DNA of 42,388 nucleotides from an uncultured Clostridium sp. (GTDB lineage: Bacteria; Bacillota; Clostridia; TANB77; CAG-508), in contig USCB01000011.1 of the NCBI GenBank assembly GCA_900553125.1, positions 1-42,388 on the forward strand. Direction: 5' to 3'. A program made the translations under genes and the position numbers. Below, in pieces: positions 8,834-17,547 of the stretch. Numbering within the stretch: position 1 is the first letter of the stretch; every line of letters starts with the position of its first letter. The notes beneath the pieces are model-generated. The model was not told the origin of the DNA, made no database searches, and saw nothing but the letters and a program-made list of their open reading frames with translations.

Positions 8834-9107
8834 TTCTGTAATTTATAGTATAACCTAAAACTATGGAGCCAGGCTGTGACACAGTAATACTAATTAATTC
8901 AAGATTATTAATGTGTGACTGGAATAATTTTAGAGCTTATTAGTATAATTTTTGGAAAGAGTTCGTGCTCCGCCACGGAAGGGTGCCAAAAATTATGCTT
9001 ATAAGCTCTTAAATTATGTATGGAGCCGTTAATCATCTTGAATTAATTAGTATTACTGTGTCACAGCCTGGCTCCATAGTTTTATGGTTATACTATAAAT
9101 TACAGAA
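8834..9107. repeat. Giant hairpin element, copy 1 (274 bp)
   Basis: Almost the whole 8702-9111 intergenic stretch beyond the prs promoter is one hairpin. The outer arms are about 72 bp (left TTCTGTAATTTATAG..., right its complement with one extra base). Next comes an internal loop with GTGTGACTGG on one side and GGAGCCGTTAAT on the other. Then a second stem begins with AATAATTTTAGAG / CTCTTAAATTATG and continues as a roughly 22-bp near-perfect stem, with a short hairpin at the tip. It ends five bases from the clpB stop codon. A related element lies at 25766-25982. The core is conserved between copies, but the outer arms differ in sequence while remaining self-complementary. No ORF is seen. 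Confidence 0.85.
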
Positions 9108-9111
9108 TTTT

Positions 9112-11706
9112 TTATTTTCTTATAATTAAATTCTCATTATCAGCGTCAATTTTTATTGTAGTATTTGGTAAAATTTCCTGTTCCAAAATCTTCTTAGCAA
9201 TTAAAGTTTCCAATTTCTTTTGAACAAATCTCTTCAAAGGTCTTGCACCATAAATTTCATCATAACCATTTTCAATTAAATAGTTTTTAGCATCATCTGT
9301 TAGCTCTAATTTGATGTGTTTATCATCTAGTCTTCTTTCCAAGTCTTTAATTAATAAGTCCAAAATCTTAGAAATTTCATTTTTCTTCAATGGTTTATAT
9401 AACACAATTTCATCTAAACGGTTCAAAAATTCAGGACGGAAACTTTGTTTTAAAAGTGTATTTACTTTATCTTGTGCTTCTTGTGAAATTTCGCCATTCT
9501 CCCCTATTCCATCAAGTATGAACTCTGAGCCTAAATTTGACGTTAAAATTATAATTGTATTTTTAAAATCAACTGTCCTTCCTTGTGAATCTGTTATACG
9601 ACCATCATCTAAAACTTGAAGAAGTATATTAAATACATCTGGATGAGCTTTTTCTATTTCATCAAATAATACAACTGAATAAGGTTTTCTTCTAACAGCT
9701 TCTGTTAATTGTCCACCTTCTTCATATCCAACATATCCTGGAGGAGCACCAATTAATCTAGAAACCGAATATTTTTCCATATATTCAGACATATCAATTC
9801 TTATGATGTTATGTTCATCATCAAATAAGCTTTCTGCTAAAGCTTTTGCAAGCTCTGTTTTACCTACACCTGTTGGACCTAGAAATAGGAATGAACCTAT
9901 TGGCCTACGAGGGTCACTTATTCCGGCTCTTGAACGTATAATTGCTTCAGATACCTTTTCAACTGCTTCATCTTGACCAATTACTCTCTTATGCAAAATA
10001 TCACTTAAATGTAGTAATTTTTCTCTTTCACCTTCCATCAATTTGCTTACAGGAATTCCTGTCCATCTTGAAATAATTTTTGTTATTTCATCTTCTGTAA
10101 CTTTATTTCTAAGTAAACCATCTTCTTTACTTTTTTCTGATATTTCTTCCTCTTTTTCTAATTCTTTTTGCAATTCTGGAAGTTTACCATATTTTAGTTC
10201 TGCAACCTTATTTAAGTCGTATTTTCTTTCCGCTTGTTCAATTTGAGCGTTTGTTTGTTCTATTTCTTCACGTAATTTTTGAACTTTTCCAATTGCAGTT
10301 TTTTCATTTTTCCATTTTGCCATCATACTATCAAATTTTGTTTTTAAGTCTGCTTTTTCTTTCTGAATATCATGTAAACGCTGTTTTGAAATTTCGTCTG
10401 TTTCCTTATTTAAAGCTGTTTCTTCTATTTCATATTGCATAATTTTTCTAGAAATTTCATCCAATTCTGTTGGCATAGACTCCATTTCTGTTTTTATCAT
10501 GGCACATGCCTCATCTATTAAGTCTATTGCTTTATCTGGCAAAAATCTATCTGATATATAACGATGTGATAATGTTGCTGCCGCAATAAGGGCATTGTCT
10601 GCGATTTTTACTCCATGATATACCTCATATCTTTCTTTCAAACCTCTTAATATAGAAATTGTATCTTCAACAGTTGGCTCATCTACCATTACGGGTTGAA
10701 AACGTCTTTCCAAAGCTTGGTCTTTTTCAATATACTCACGATATTCATTTAAAGTTGTTGCTCCTATACAATGTAATTCTCCTCTTGCAAGCATTGGTTT
10801 AAGCAAGTTTCCTGCATCCATTGCACCATCTGTTTTACCGGCACCAACAATCGTATGAATTTCATCTATAAATAGAATAATCTTTCCTTCACTTTTCTTT
10901 ACTTCTTGCAAAACTGCTTTTAATCTTTCCTCGAACTCACCTCTATATTTTGCACCTGCAACAAGTGAACCCATATCTAGTGAGAATATTGTACAATCTT
11001 TTAATCCTTCTGGCACATCTCCCCTAACTATTCTTAGTGCTAGTCCTTCAGCAATTGCAGTCTTACCAACACCTGGTTCACCTATTAAACAAGGATTGTT
11101 TTTGGTCTTTCTTGATAATATTCTTATAACATTTCTTATTTCTGTATCTCTTCCTATTACAGGGTCTAATTTTTGTTCTCTTGCAAGTTTTACTAAATCT
11201 TGACCATATTTTTTTAATGCATCATATGTTTCTTCAGGGTTATCTGTTGTAACTCTAGTATTTCCTCTAACACTTGATAATGCTTTTAAAAATGCGTTTT
11301 TTGTTATATTAAATGTTTTAAATAATTCTTTTAAATTTTTGTTTGCATCATCAAATATAGCTAGCATTATATGTTCAACAGATACATAATCATCTTTCAT
11401 TTTTGTAGCTGTTTTCTCGGCATCATTTAATACTTGGTCTACATCTTGTGAAACATATATACTGTCATTTGGTCTTGAACCTCCTGTCATTTGGGGCTTT
11501 TTGCTTATCTCTGTTTTTACTGCATCCTCAAAATTTTCTGATGTTCCTATCTTTTTTAACAATTCTTTTATTAAGCTATTATCTTGCTCAAGTAGTGCAA
11601 GTAGTAGGTGTTCTTGTTCTATTTGTGAATTATGATTTTCTATTGCTATGCTTTGAGCTTTTTGTATAGCTTCTACTGATTTTTGTGTAAATTTTTGTAT
11701 ATTCAT
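9112..11706 (-). CDS. clpB: ATP-dependent disaggregase ClpB
   Basis: Hexameric AAA+ chaperone that pulls apart protein aggregates together with DnaK. The 864 residues match the family length. Order: Clp-N repeats (1-145), first nucleotide-binding domain with GEPGVGKT, a middle coiled-coil domain of about 120 residues (the M-domain that separates ClpB from ClpC), second nucleotide-binding domain with GPTGVGKT and RIDMSEYMEK, and the small C-terminal domain. I chose ATG 11706 (MNIQKFTQKS), nine bases after AAGGAGG, not the upstream in-frame start. A CIRCE operator overlaps the -35 box, so heat-shock repression by HrcA is expected. Confidence 0.96.
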   Translation of the reverse strand: MNIQKFTQKSVEAIQKAQSIAIENHNSQIEQEHLLLALLEQDNSLIKELLKKIGTSENFEDAVKTEISKKPQMTGGSRPNDSIYVSQDVDQVLNDAEKTATKMKDDYVSVEHIMLAIFDDANKNLKELFKTFNITKNAFLKALSSVRGNTRVTTDNPEETYDALKKYGQDLVKLAREQKLDPVIGRDTEIRNVIRILSRKTKNNPCLIGEPGVGKTAIAEGLALRIVRGDVPEGLKDCTIFSLDMGSLVAGAKYRGEFEERLKAVLQEVKKSEGKIILFIDEIHTIVGAGKTDGAMDAGNLLKPMLARGELHCIGATTLNEYREYIEKDQALERRFQPVMVDEPTVEDTISILRGLKERYEVYHGVKIADNALIAAATLSHRYISDRFLPDKAIDLIDEACAMIKTEMESMPTELDEISRKIMQYEIEETALNKETDEISKQRLHDIQKEKADLKTKFDSMMAKWKNEKTAIGKVQKLREEIEQTNAQIEQAERKYDLNKVAELKYGKLPELQKELEKEEEISEKSKEDGLLRNKVTEDEITKIISRWTGIPVSKLMEGEREKLLHLSDILHKRVIGQDEAVEKVSEAIIRSRAGISDPRRPIGSFLFLGPTGVGKTELAKALAESLFDDEHNIIRIDMSEYMEKYSVSRLIGAPPGYVGYEEGGQLTEAVRRKPYSVVLFDEIEKAHPDVFNILLQVLDDGRITDSQGRTVDFKNTIIILTSNLGSEFILDGIGENGEISQEAQDKVNTLLKQSFRPEFLNRLDEIVLYKPLKKNEISKILDLLIKDLERRLDDKHIKLELTDDAKNYLIENGYDEIYGARPLKRFVQKKLETLIAKKILEQEILPNTTIKIDADNENLIIRK

Positions 11707-11770
11707 TTTTTGATACCTCCTTTGCACCATTAGGACCGGGTCTTTTTGGTACATTTTTTTAACAACTTTT

Positions 11771-11799
11771 ATTATATCACTTTATTTTAGCACTTGCAA
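11771..11799 (-). promoter_or_regulatory. Promoter of clpB
   Basis: Minus-strand TTGCAA (11794-11799) and a perfect TATAAT (11771-11776) are separated by 17 bases. The -35 box lies inside the CIRCE operator. Confidence 0.75.
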
Positions 11800-11813
11800 T
11801 AGTAGAGTGCTAA
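11787..11813. promoter_or_regulatory. CIRCE operator (HrcA-binding inverted repeat)
   Basis: TTAGCACTT, nine bases, then GAGTGCTAA. This matches the CIRCE consensus with one mismatch and the canonical 9-base spacer. It overlaps the clpB -35 region, which is where HrcA would block RNA polymerase. Confidence 0.9.
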
Positions 11814-11820
11814 TTTTTAT

Positions 11821-11854
11821 AAAAAATTAAAGATTAGATTTTTAGTCTAATCTT
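11821..11854 (-). terminator. Terminator of dgt
   Basis: AAGATTAGA / TCTAATCTT stem, followed on the minus strand by a TAATTTTTT tract, just after the dgt stop codon. Confidence 0.8.
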
Positions 11855-11860
11855 CTTGTA

Positions 11861-13024
11861 TTAAAAACTTATAATTTTATTATACATTTCAATTGCAAAA
11901 TTATCCGTCATTCCTGCAATGTAATAGATAACAGCTTGCAAAAATTCGTTATCACTTATTATAATATCCCTATGATTTATGTCTAAACTAAAGAATTCTT
12001 TCATCCATTTACTGAAATCGTCAGCTAAAACGGGGCATATTTTTTTCATATCATCATCTCTAAAATTCATTCTGCTTAAAAACCAAAATAGTTTGTTTAA
12101 AACTAATTCAAAATAATTTACACTGCCAAGTGTTTTTTCTGATAAATAAATATTTTTGTAATTAAATTCTTTTAGGTTGTTTAGCATTTCAAATTTTTCA
12201 TCAGAAAAACATAAACCATTTTCTAAAGATGAGTTTTCACATAAATCTTTAATAAACATATTTAAAATAACAGTGTTATTTATTTTTACATCTTTATCTA
12301 AATTTAATACTTCGTGCAATTCTTTAAGCTTTTTATCCAAAATTCCAAGTGTAATGGCATCTTCAATATCACGTCCCAAGTAAGAAAGCTTGTCTGCAAT
12401 TTTTACCACACATCCCTCCCAAGTATATGGTGCATATTGATTAGGATGTTCGTATTCATATAAGTCTATGTATTCTGTCCTTGGCTTTAAACCATTTTCA
12501 TCAATTTCGCCGCAATGCGAAATTATTCCGTCTCTTACACCATAGGTTAAATCAAGTGGCTGAATTTTTCCGTCTGGTTTTTCTAGAAGTTCAACTTTAT
12601 CTACAAATTCTAGTCCATTTTTTTCGTGCCAAAATGGCTTTTGTATAAAATCTTTTGAAAGTTTTGATAAGATTTTTTCTCCTTGATGTCCAAATGGACT
12701 ATGGCCTATATCATGTGCAGTTGCAATTGCTTTTGTGAGTTCTGTATTCAGTCCGAAATATTTTGCAATTGTGTAACTTATGGATTCTACTAGTGTTACA
12801 TGTTCTATTCTTGTGCAAATATGGTCATTTTCTGGTGAGAAAAATACTTGTGTTTTGTGTTTTAGTCTTCTATATGCTTTGCTATTTATTATTCTTGTAT
12901 AGTCTCTTTCGAATTCTGAACGTATTTCATTGTCTCTTTTATATAGTGAATTTTGTCTTTTTATTATATTGTTCCAATTCGGATTTTCAGGGTTTGCTGA
13001 TACTTTTTGTAGCAATTTTTCCAT
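11861..13024 (-). CDS. dgt: Deoxyguanosinetriphosphate triphosphohydrolase-like HD protein
   Basis: Predicted to remove triphosphate from dGTP or other dNTPs. The 387-residue protein has the metal-binding HD motif AHDIGHSPFGH and the family sequence SKAYRRLKHKTQVFF, followed by HICTRIEHVTLVESIS. I chose ATG 13024 (MEKLLQKVS), eleven bases after AAAGGAG, over the longer ORF. The Nudix gene ends six bases upstream, so the two nucleotide-cleaning enzymes are probably co-transcribed. Confidence 0.88.
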   Translation of the reverse strand: MEKLLQKVSANPENPNWNNIIKRQNSLYKRDNEIRSEFERDYTRIINSKAYRRLKHKTQVFFSPENDHICTRIEHVTLVESISYTIAKYFGLNTELTKAIATAHDIGHSPFGHQGEKILSKLSKDFIQKPFWHEKNGLEFVDKVELLEKPDGKIQPLDLTYGVRDGIISHCGEIDENGLKPRTEYIDLYEYEHPNQYAPYTWEGCVVKIADKLSYLGRDIEDAITLGILDKKLKELHEVLNLDKDVKINNTVILNMFIKDLCENSSLENGLCFSDEKFEMLNNLKEFNYKNIYLSEKTLGSVNYFELVLNKLFWFLSRMNFRDDDMKKICPVLADDFSKWMKEFFSLDINHRDIIISDNEFLQAVIYYIAGMTDNFAIEMYNKIISF

Positions 13025-13029
13025 GTTTT

Positions 13030-13573
13030 TCACTCCTTTGTTATTTTGTAAAATTCTTCTATAAACCATCTAAGCCATTCAAAAGCTTCTTCATTGTCTA
13101 TCATTTGGTTTAGTTCTTCGATAGTTACATATTTAGCATCTACAACTTCCCCATCGTTAAATTTTATTGTTTCTATAGGAACTTCTTTATTTATTATATA
13201 GATATCTCGAAATGCATTACTTTCTTTTACTGTTTTTAGTAAATTCAAATCATTATCGTCGATTGTAACTCCTATTTCTTCTTTTAATTCCCTTTTTATT
13301 CCTTGAATACTGTTTTCACCTGATTGAACAAGCCCTGATGTTGGTTCCCACATTCCTCCGCATACTTTTGTCTTTTCTGCGCTTTGTTAGTAATATTTTA
13401 TTTTGTGAATTGATTATCCAACATTGAACTGCTAATATGAACTCTTTTTCATTTATTTCTGTGTCTTCTTTTCTTTCTATTATCTTTCCTGTTTTTATCC
13501 TGTTTTCATTATATATGTCTAGTTTTTCGTATGTTTTCTCTTTTTTATATTCTTTACATTTATTTTCTTTCAT
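13030..13573 (-). CDS. Nudix hydrolase requiring +1 recoding at CGG
   Basis: Predicted to hydrolyse a nucleoside-diphosphate-linked substrate. The zero frame opens with EKLDIYNENRIKTGKIIER, typical of IDI/YfcD-like Nudix proteins, and runs to KILLTKRRKDKSM before hitting a CGG (13358-13360) and stopping 14 codons later. Skipping the C yields GGMWEPTSGLVQSGE and then the full Nudix box: G, five residues, E, seven residues, REL, K, EE, I, G. The joined protein is about 180 residues with normal domain order and C-terminal end. The start is uncertain; 13573 follows GGAG by seven bases, and an ATG four codons earlier is possible. Six bases before dgt. A pseudogene is the alternative, but the catalytic half is undamaged. 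Confidence 0.75.
13358..13360 (-). other. +1 recoding site CGG-A in the Nudix gene
   Basis: Zero frame reads AGT ATG CGG AGG. Skipping C gives ATG GGA GGA ATG TGG, i.e. MGGMW, matching the conserved G-M-W-E stretch before the Nudix box. Confidence 0.7.
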
Positions 13574-13767
13574 TTTTTGCTCCATCTAAAAAATTTAGAT
13601 GGTACAGTTTCCTATACCATCTACTTTTACTCCCATTTTTAATTGGAATGGTAAAACCGCTTTTATTTATAACTATAACTTTAGTTACTTTGTTATTATA
13701 ATCATTATACTCTGATTTTATGATAATTGTCAATGTTTTTTTTGATTTTAATCTTATTTTTCGATTT

Positions 13768-14862
13768 TTATATATTCTTATTTTTGATATAATCACCGTT
13801 AAATTCATTTTCTAGTATATCCATATATAATTTGTCATAATATTTTCCATCTATAAAATACTGTTCCCTACTAAGACCTGTGTCTTTAAATCCACATTTT
13901 AAATAACATTTATGTGCTCTTTCATTTGCTGATAGTAGACATAATTTTATGCTATGTAGATTTAAATATTTAAAACCATATTCTAGTAATAAATTAATTG
14001 CCTCTGTTCCAAATCCATTGTTTCTAAAATTTTCATCACCAATAAATATTCCTAGAACTGCACTTCTGTTAATCCAATTAAAACGTTCTAAGCCAATTGT
14101 TCCAATTAATTTATCGTTTTCTTTTTCAATAATGTTGAAATTTTTATTTTCTGTGTTTTGAGCCGAATTTTCTAGCCATTCTTTTTCTTTATTTAAAGTC
14201 ATTATTTGCCCACTTCTTCCGGTATAATCTGTTATTTGAAAGTCATTCATCCATTCAGTGAATTTTTGAATTTCCTCTTCTGATGTTCCTTTAGGAGATA
14301 AATATATTCTTTCTCCTAGTAATTTTTTAAAATATTTCATATATTCAAAATCCTCCTTTTTTAGTTCGTATAAATATGATATCATTTCATATTGCTTTTC
14401 TCCAATTAACTTCCATCTAATACTAGAGGCAATGCCTCCCATTGCCTCATAGAATTCTCTTGCAAGATAATTTCTCTTAAGGCACCATAAAATTAACTTT
14501 CTCCTTCCTGCTTTTTTACATTCATCAATAACATATTTAATTAATTCTCTTCCAATTCCATTTCTTTTTAATTCAGGTTTTACATATATTCCTATTAACT
14601 CACAATCTGCTTCGGTATTATTTTCATAATTATAACCATATCCACAAAATCCAACTACTATTTGGTTCATTTCTGCAACAATAAAGTTTTGCTTACTAAA
14701 ATTTTCTCTGTTTTTTCTTATTACACGTTCTATGTTCATATTGTCTAAATACTCATTGTCTATAATATCTTTGTAAGCATTTTGCCAACCTTTCACTTTT
14801 ATAGTTGAAATCGCTTCTACGTCGTCTAGTTTAGCTTGTCTGATTTTTATTTCATTAATCAT
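13768..14862 (-). CDS. Tandem GNAT acetyltransferase fusion
   Basis: Two acetyl-CoA-dependent N-acetyltransferase domains in one 364-residue chain. Residues 1-167 are a GNAT domain with the acetyl-CoA loop VKPELKRNGIGRELI and are about four-fifths identical to the stand-alone GNAT at 18612-19118. Residues 175-358 form a RimJ/RimL-type GNAT (LGERIYLSPK start, FRNNGFGTEAI loop, ANERAHKCYLKCGF). The join (LKKEDFEYMKYFKK) still encodes AAGGAGG eleven bases before the ATG of MKYFKK, so the second domain can be made on its own. This looks like loss of the first gene's stop codon. Substrates unknown. Confidence 0.85.
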   Translation of the reverse strand: MINEIKIRQAKLDDVEAISTIKVKGWQNAYKDIIDNEYLDNMNIERVIRKNRENFSKQNFIVAEMNQIVVGFCGYGYNYENNTEADCELIGIYVKPELKRNGIGRELIKYVIDECKKAGRRKLILWCLKRNYLAREFYEAMGGIASSIRWKLIGEKQYEMISYLYELKKEDFEYMKYFKKLLGERIYLSPKGTSEEEIQKFTEWMNDFQITDYTGRSGQIMTLNKEKEWLENSAQNTENKNFNIIEKENDKLIGTIGLERFNWINRSAVLGIFIGDENFRNNGFGTEAINLLLEYGFKYLNLHSIKLCLLSANERAHKCYLKCGFKDTGLSREQYFIDGKYYDKLYMDILENEFNGDYIKNKNI

Positions 14863-14876
14863 TTTTCCTCCATACT

Positions 14877-15125
14877 TTATTGAATATTTTTCAAAGGCAT
14901 TTCATATATTATTCTTTGTCTTTCAAAACCAATATGCTCATACATTGTTATGACTTTTTCATTAAATATCCAACAATTTAATTCAATTCGGTCGCAATTA
15001 TTTTTTAATGCTATACCTTTCGCTTCATTCATTAATGCTTTTCCTAATCCTTTTCTCCTGTACCTCTCTGTTATTATTAATTGGTCAACATCTAATTTTT
15101 TTACATGTTTTTCTTTTATTTTATT
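14877..15125 (-). pseudogene. C-terminal fragment of another GNAT acetyltransferase
   Basis: Minus-strand translation gives KLDVDQLIITERYRRKGLG, then KALMNEA, MYEHIGFERQR and a natural stop. This is the acetyl-CoA loop and C-terminal half of a GNAT domain. No N-terminal half or start codon is found upstream, where the AAA ATPase gene ends. A truncated remnant. Confidence 0.75.
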
Positions 15126-15146
15126 ATCCTTTCATCATGCACTTTT

Positions 15147-16340
15147 TTATTCGTCTATTAACCATTCTAATACATTTCTAACAATTATTCCATTTTCATT
15201 AGATATAGGCATTTTATCCAGCGTTAATATTATTTTTTCATAATTATCACTTATTTTCTCCAATGAATTTAATTCTCTAGTAAGAATTTTATTTTCTGAA
15301 TCTTTAAGAGTTTCACAAACTTGTACATAAATCCTTCCATTACTATTTAATGCTACAAAATCAACTTCGTATTCATCAATTTTTCCAACATATACATCAT
15401 ATCCTCGTCTTAGAAGTTCTAAATATACAACATTTTCCAGTATGTGTCCTCTATCCCCTAATTTTCGCCCAAGCATAAAATATCTTAATCCCAAGTCAGA
15501 AACATAATATTTTTCGCCTGTTTTTAAATATTGTTTTCCTTTAATATCATATCTTTTTGCCTTATATAAGAAAAATAATTCACAAAATCCATCTAAATAT
15601 CTTTCTACAGTTCTAACATTTATTGCTCTTCCACAACTTGTCATTGTATTTGAAATGTTATTTGTAGAGAGTAAATTTCCTACATTGTCAAGAGCAAAAG
15701 TTGCTACACTTTTTAGCATTGATTCATCAGAAATTGATTTTCTTATCATTATATCTTTAATAATTACATCGTTATAAAGACTTCCTAAATACTTACCTAC
15801 TTCATCTAATTCAAGTTGAGTTGTATATGGAAATGAACCTTTAGATATATATTCCTGATACAATTCTTCTAAATCATTATTTTCATTTGCAGATTTAAAT
15901 TCCTTAAAAGACAAAGGTAACATTTTTATTTCTATATATCTACCAGTTAGCAATGTAGATAGTTCTGAAGACAATAAATTTGCATTCGAACCTGTTATAT
16001 ACAAATCTATGTTTTTATTTAGGTATAAACTATCTGCAACTTTTTGAAATTCTGGTATTATTTGAATTTCATCTATAAAAATATAATTTTTTTCAGATGG
16101 AATTATTTGTTCGCATATATAGTTATATAATTCCATATAATTTTTTATAAAATTGTATTTTAAATCCTCTAAGTTGATACTAATTATTTGTTGTTCCTTT
16201 ATCCCATTTTGGAGTAAGTAATTTTTATATAAGTCCATTAATGTGCTCTTTCCACATCTCCTAATTCCAGTAATTACTTTTATTAAATCCTTATCTTTAA
16301 ATTTTATTAATTCTTTTATATAATTCGGTCTACTAATCAT
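15147..16340 (-). CDS. AAA ATPase with DUF4143 C-terminal domain, copy 1
   Basis: ATPase of a large accessory family in bacteria and archaea whose role is not settled. Walker A is GIRRCGKST (about residue 27), Walker B YIFIDEIQ, then YITGSNANLLSSELSTLLTGR (sensor region), and the C-terminal DUF4143 nuclease-like fold with LRYFMLGRKLGDRGHILENVVYLELLRRGYDVYVGK and VDFVA. The start ATG 16340 (MISRPN) follows GGAGGGAG. It is related along its whole length to the gene at 19710-20918. It has its own promoter, with repeated TTGTATTATA-like motifs around it. Confidence 0.88.
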   Translation of the reverse strand: MISRPNYIKELIKFKDKDLIKVITGIRRCGKSTLMDLYKNYLLQNGIKEQQIISINLEDLKYNFIKNYMELYNYICEQIIPSEKNYIFIDEIQIIPEFQKVADSLYLNKNIDLYITGSNANLLSSELSTLLTGRYIEIKMLPLSFKEFKSANENNDLEELYQEYISKGSFPYTTQLELDEVGKYLGSLYNDVIIKDIMIRKSISDESMLKSVATFALDNVGNLLSTNNISNTMTSCGRAINVRTVERYLDGFCELFFLYKAKRYDIKGKQYLKTGEKYYVSDLGLRYFMLGRKLGDRGHILENVVYLELLRRGYDVYVGKIDEYEVDFVALNSNGRIYVQVCETLKDSENKILTRELNSLEKISDNYEKIILTLDKMPISNENGIIVRNVLEWLIDE

Positions 16341-16365
16341 TATAATATCTCCCTCCATATTTTAT

Positions 16366-16394
16366 ATAATACAATTTGTATTATATTTTGTCAA
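16366..16394 (-). promoter_or_regulatory. Promoter of DUF4143 ATPase copy 1, with repeated operator-like motif
   Basis: Minus-strand TTGACA (16389-16394) and TATTAT (16366-16371) are 17 bases apart. TTGTATTATA-type motifs recur within about 70 bases (near 16376, the palindromic TTGTATTTATAATACAA near 16400, and near 16438), which suggests a repressor site. Confidence 0.65.
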
Positions 16395-16537
16395 GTTTTT
16401 GTATTTATAATACAAAAACTTTTTAAAAATATATATTTATTGTATTATAACAATATTTTGATTCGTATTCTATTATGCACAAATAAAAAAATCCATATTC
16501 AGTGCTTTTAGCAAACTCTTCAGAAATTTGTGTCTCC

Positions 16538-17083
16538 CTACCTCTTATGTATATATTCTTTTCTATCTATAATACTTCCATTAATATCTTTTAAAATAAT
16601 TTCCGAATTATCTATTATTACATAACTATGAGCCGTATTATTTTTAGGCAATGAGATAGAACCCGGGTTTACAAATATTAATCCATATTCTTCTCTTATA
16701 AAGCCTGTATGAAAATGTCCATATACTATTACATCTCCTGTTGGTGGTATATTATCTGAATTATAGACATGTCCATGACTAAAGAAGAATTCTACACCAT
16801 TAATATTTATTTGAATTTTATTTTCAAATTTAAAATCTGATATCATTTCATCTACTTCAGCATCGCAATTTCCTTTGGTACACATAATTTTTTCTGCATA
16901 TTTATTTAAAATTTTAGCTACTTCACTCGGATTATACTCTTCGGTTAAAGCATTTCTTGGTCCGTGATAATATAAGTCTCCTAATAAGATTATTTTATCT
17001 GCATTCTCCTTGTTTATTATTTCCTCTAATTTTTTTGCATAATATAATGAGCCATGTATATCTGATACTACTAAATATTTCAT
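16538..17083 (-). CDS. YfcE/MJ0936-type metallophosphodiesterase
   Basis: Calcineurin-like phosphoesterase of about 181 residues. Metal-binding motifs are all visible: SDIHGS (D-x-H), GDLYYHGPRN (G-D), KGNCD (G-N-C-D), SHGH, and YGHFHTG (G-H-x-H). I chose the second ATG (17083, MKYLVVSDIHG) because the first would overlap the AAGGA site. A short scrambled remnant of a closely related gene lies at 22010-22072, part of a duplicated block. Substrate not predictable. Confidence 0.88.
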   Translation of the reverse strand: MKYLVVSDIHGSLYYAKKLEEIINKENADKIILLGDLYYHGPRNALTEEYNPSEVAKILNKYAEKIMCTKGNCDAEVDEMISDFKFENKIQININGVEFFFSHGHVYNSDNIPPTGDVIVYGHFHTGFIREEYGLIFVNPGSISLPKNNTAHSYVIIDNSEIILKDINGSIIDRKEYIHKR

Positions 17084-17118
17084 TTTTACTATCATTCCTT
17101 TCCTTAAAAATTTATATA

Positions 17119-17547
17119 TTATTTTCTAAAAAAGCCTTTAATTTTATCTATAAGTTTTATACACCATTTATGTTTATCACTATATTCAATTAATGAAACA
17201 TTTTTAATTGCCTCATTTTTATTATTTTTATTTTGGAATAAATCTATATTATATTTTTTTTGCTTTGTAATTTCTATCTTTTTATCATTTAATTCTAATA
17301 TATTTTCTATTTTATTTTTCTCACTTGGATTTGCTATATATTCTTTGTATAAATTCAGCAGTACTGCAGATGCTTTTCTTGAAAGATTTGGCATTTGTTC
17401 ATTATATATGTATATATAGTCTCTGTTTTTATGTTCTTCATAATATATTATTTTTTCCCTAGGAATCATATTATACTGATCCTGTGGAATATGTTTTAAT
17501 ACCTCCAATACTTCCACATAACTACATTCATAAGTATTAATGTTCAT
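17119..17547 (-). CDS. Small conserved-looking protein of unknown function, coupled to transglutaminase-like gene
   Basis: 142 residues, start ATG 17547 (MNINTYECSY) nine bases after AAGGAGG. The reading frame overlaps the end of the transglutaminase-like gene by 11 bases, so translation is probably coupled. Visible features are an N-terminal stretch VLEVLKHIPQDQYNMIP and IIYYEEHKNRDYIYIY, then an asparagine/lysine-rich middle and a basic C-terminal end (KLIDKIKGFFRK). No membrane helix or known catalytic motif. I have seen this N-terminal pattern in clostridial hypothetical proteins but cannot name a function. Confidence 0.7.
   Translation of the reverse strand: MNINTYECSYVEVLEVLKHIPQDQYNMIPREKIIYYEEHKNRDYIYIYNEQMPNLSRKASAVLLNLYKEYIANPSEKNKIENILELNDKKIEITKQKKYNIDLFQNKNNKNEAIKNVSLIEYSDKHKWCIKLIDKIKGFFRK

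Noticed and set aside
13560..13808. Open frame of 82 codons between the Nudix and GNAT genes
   Set aside because: No ribosome binding site, biased low-complexity sequence rich in Ile/Lys/Asn, overlaps both neighbours, and contains a small hairpin; most likely noncoding.
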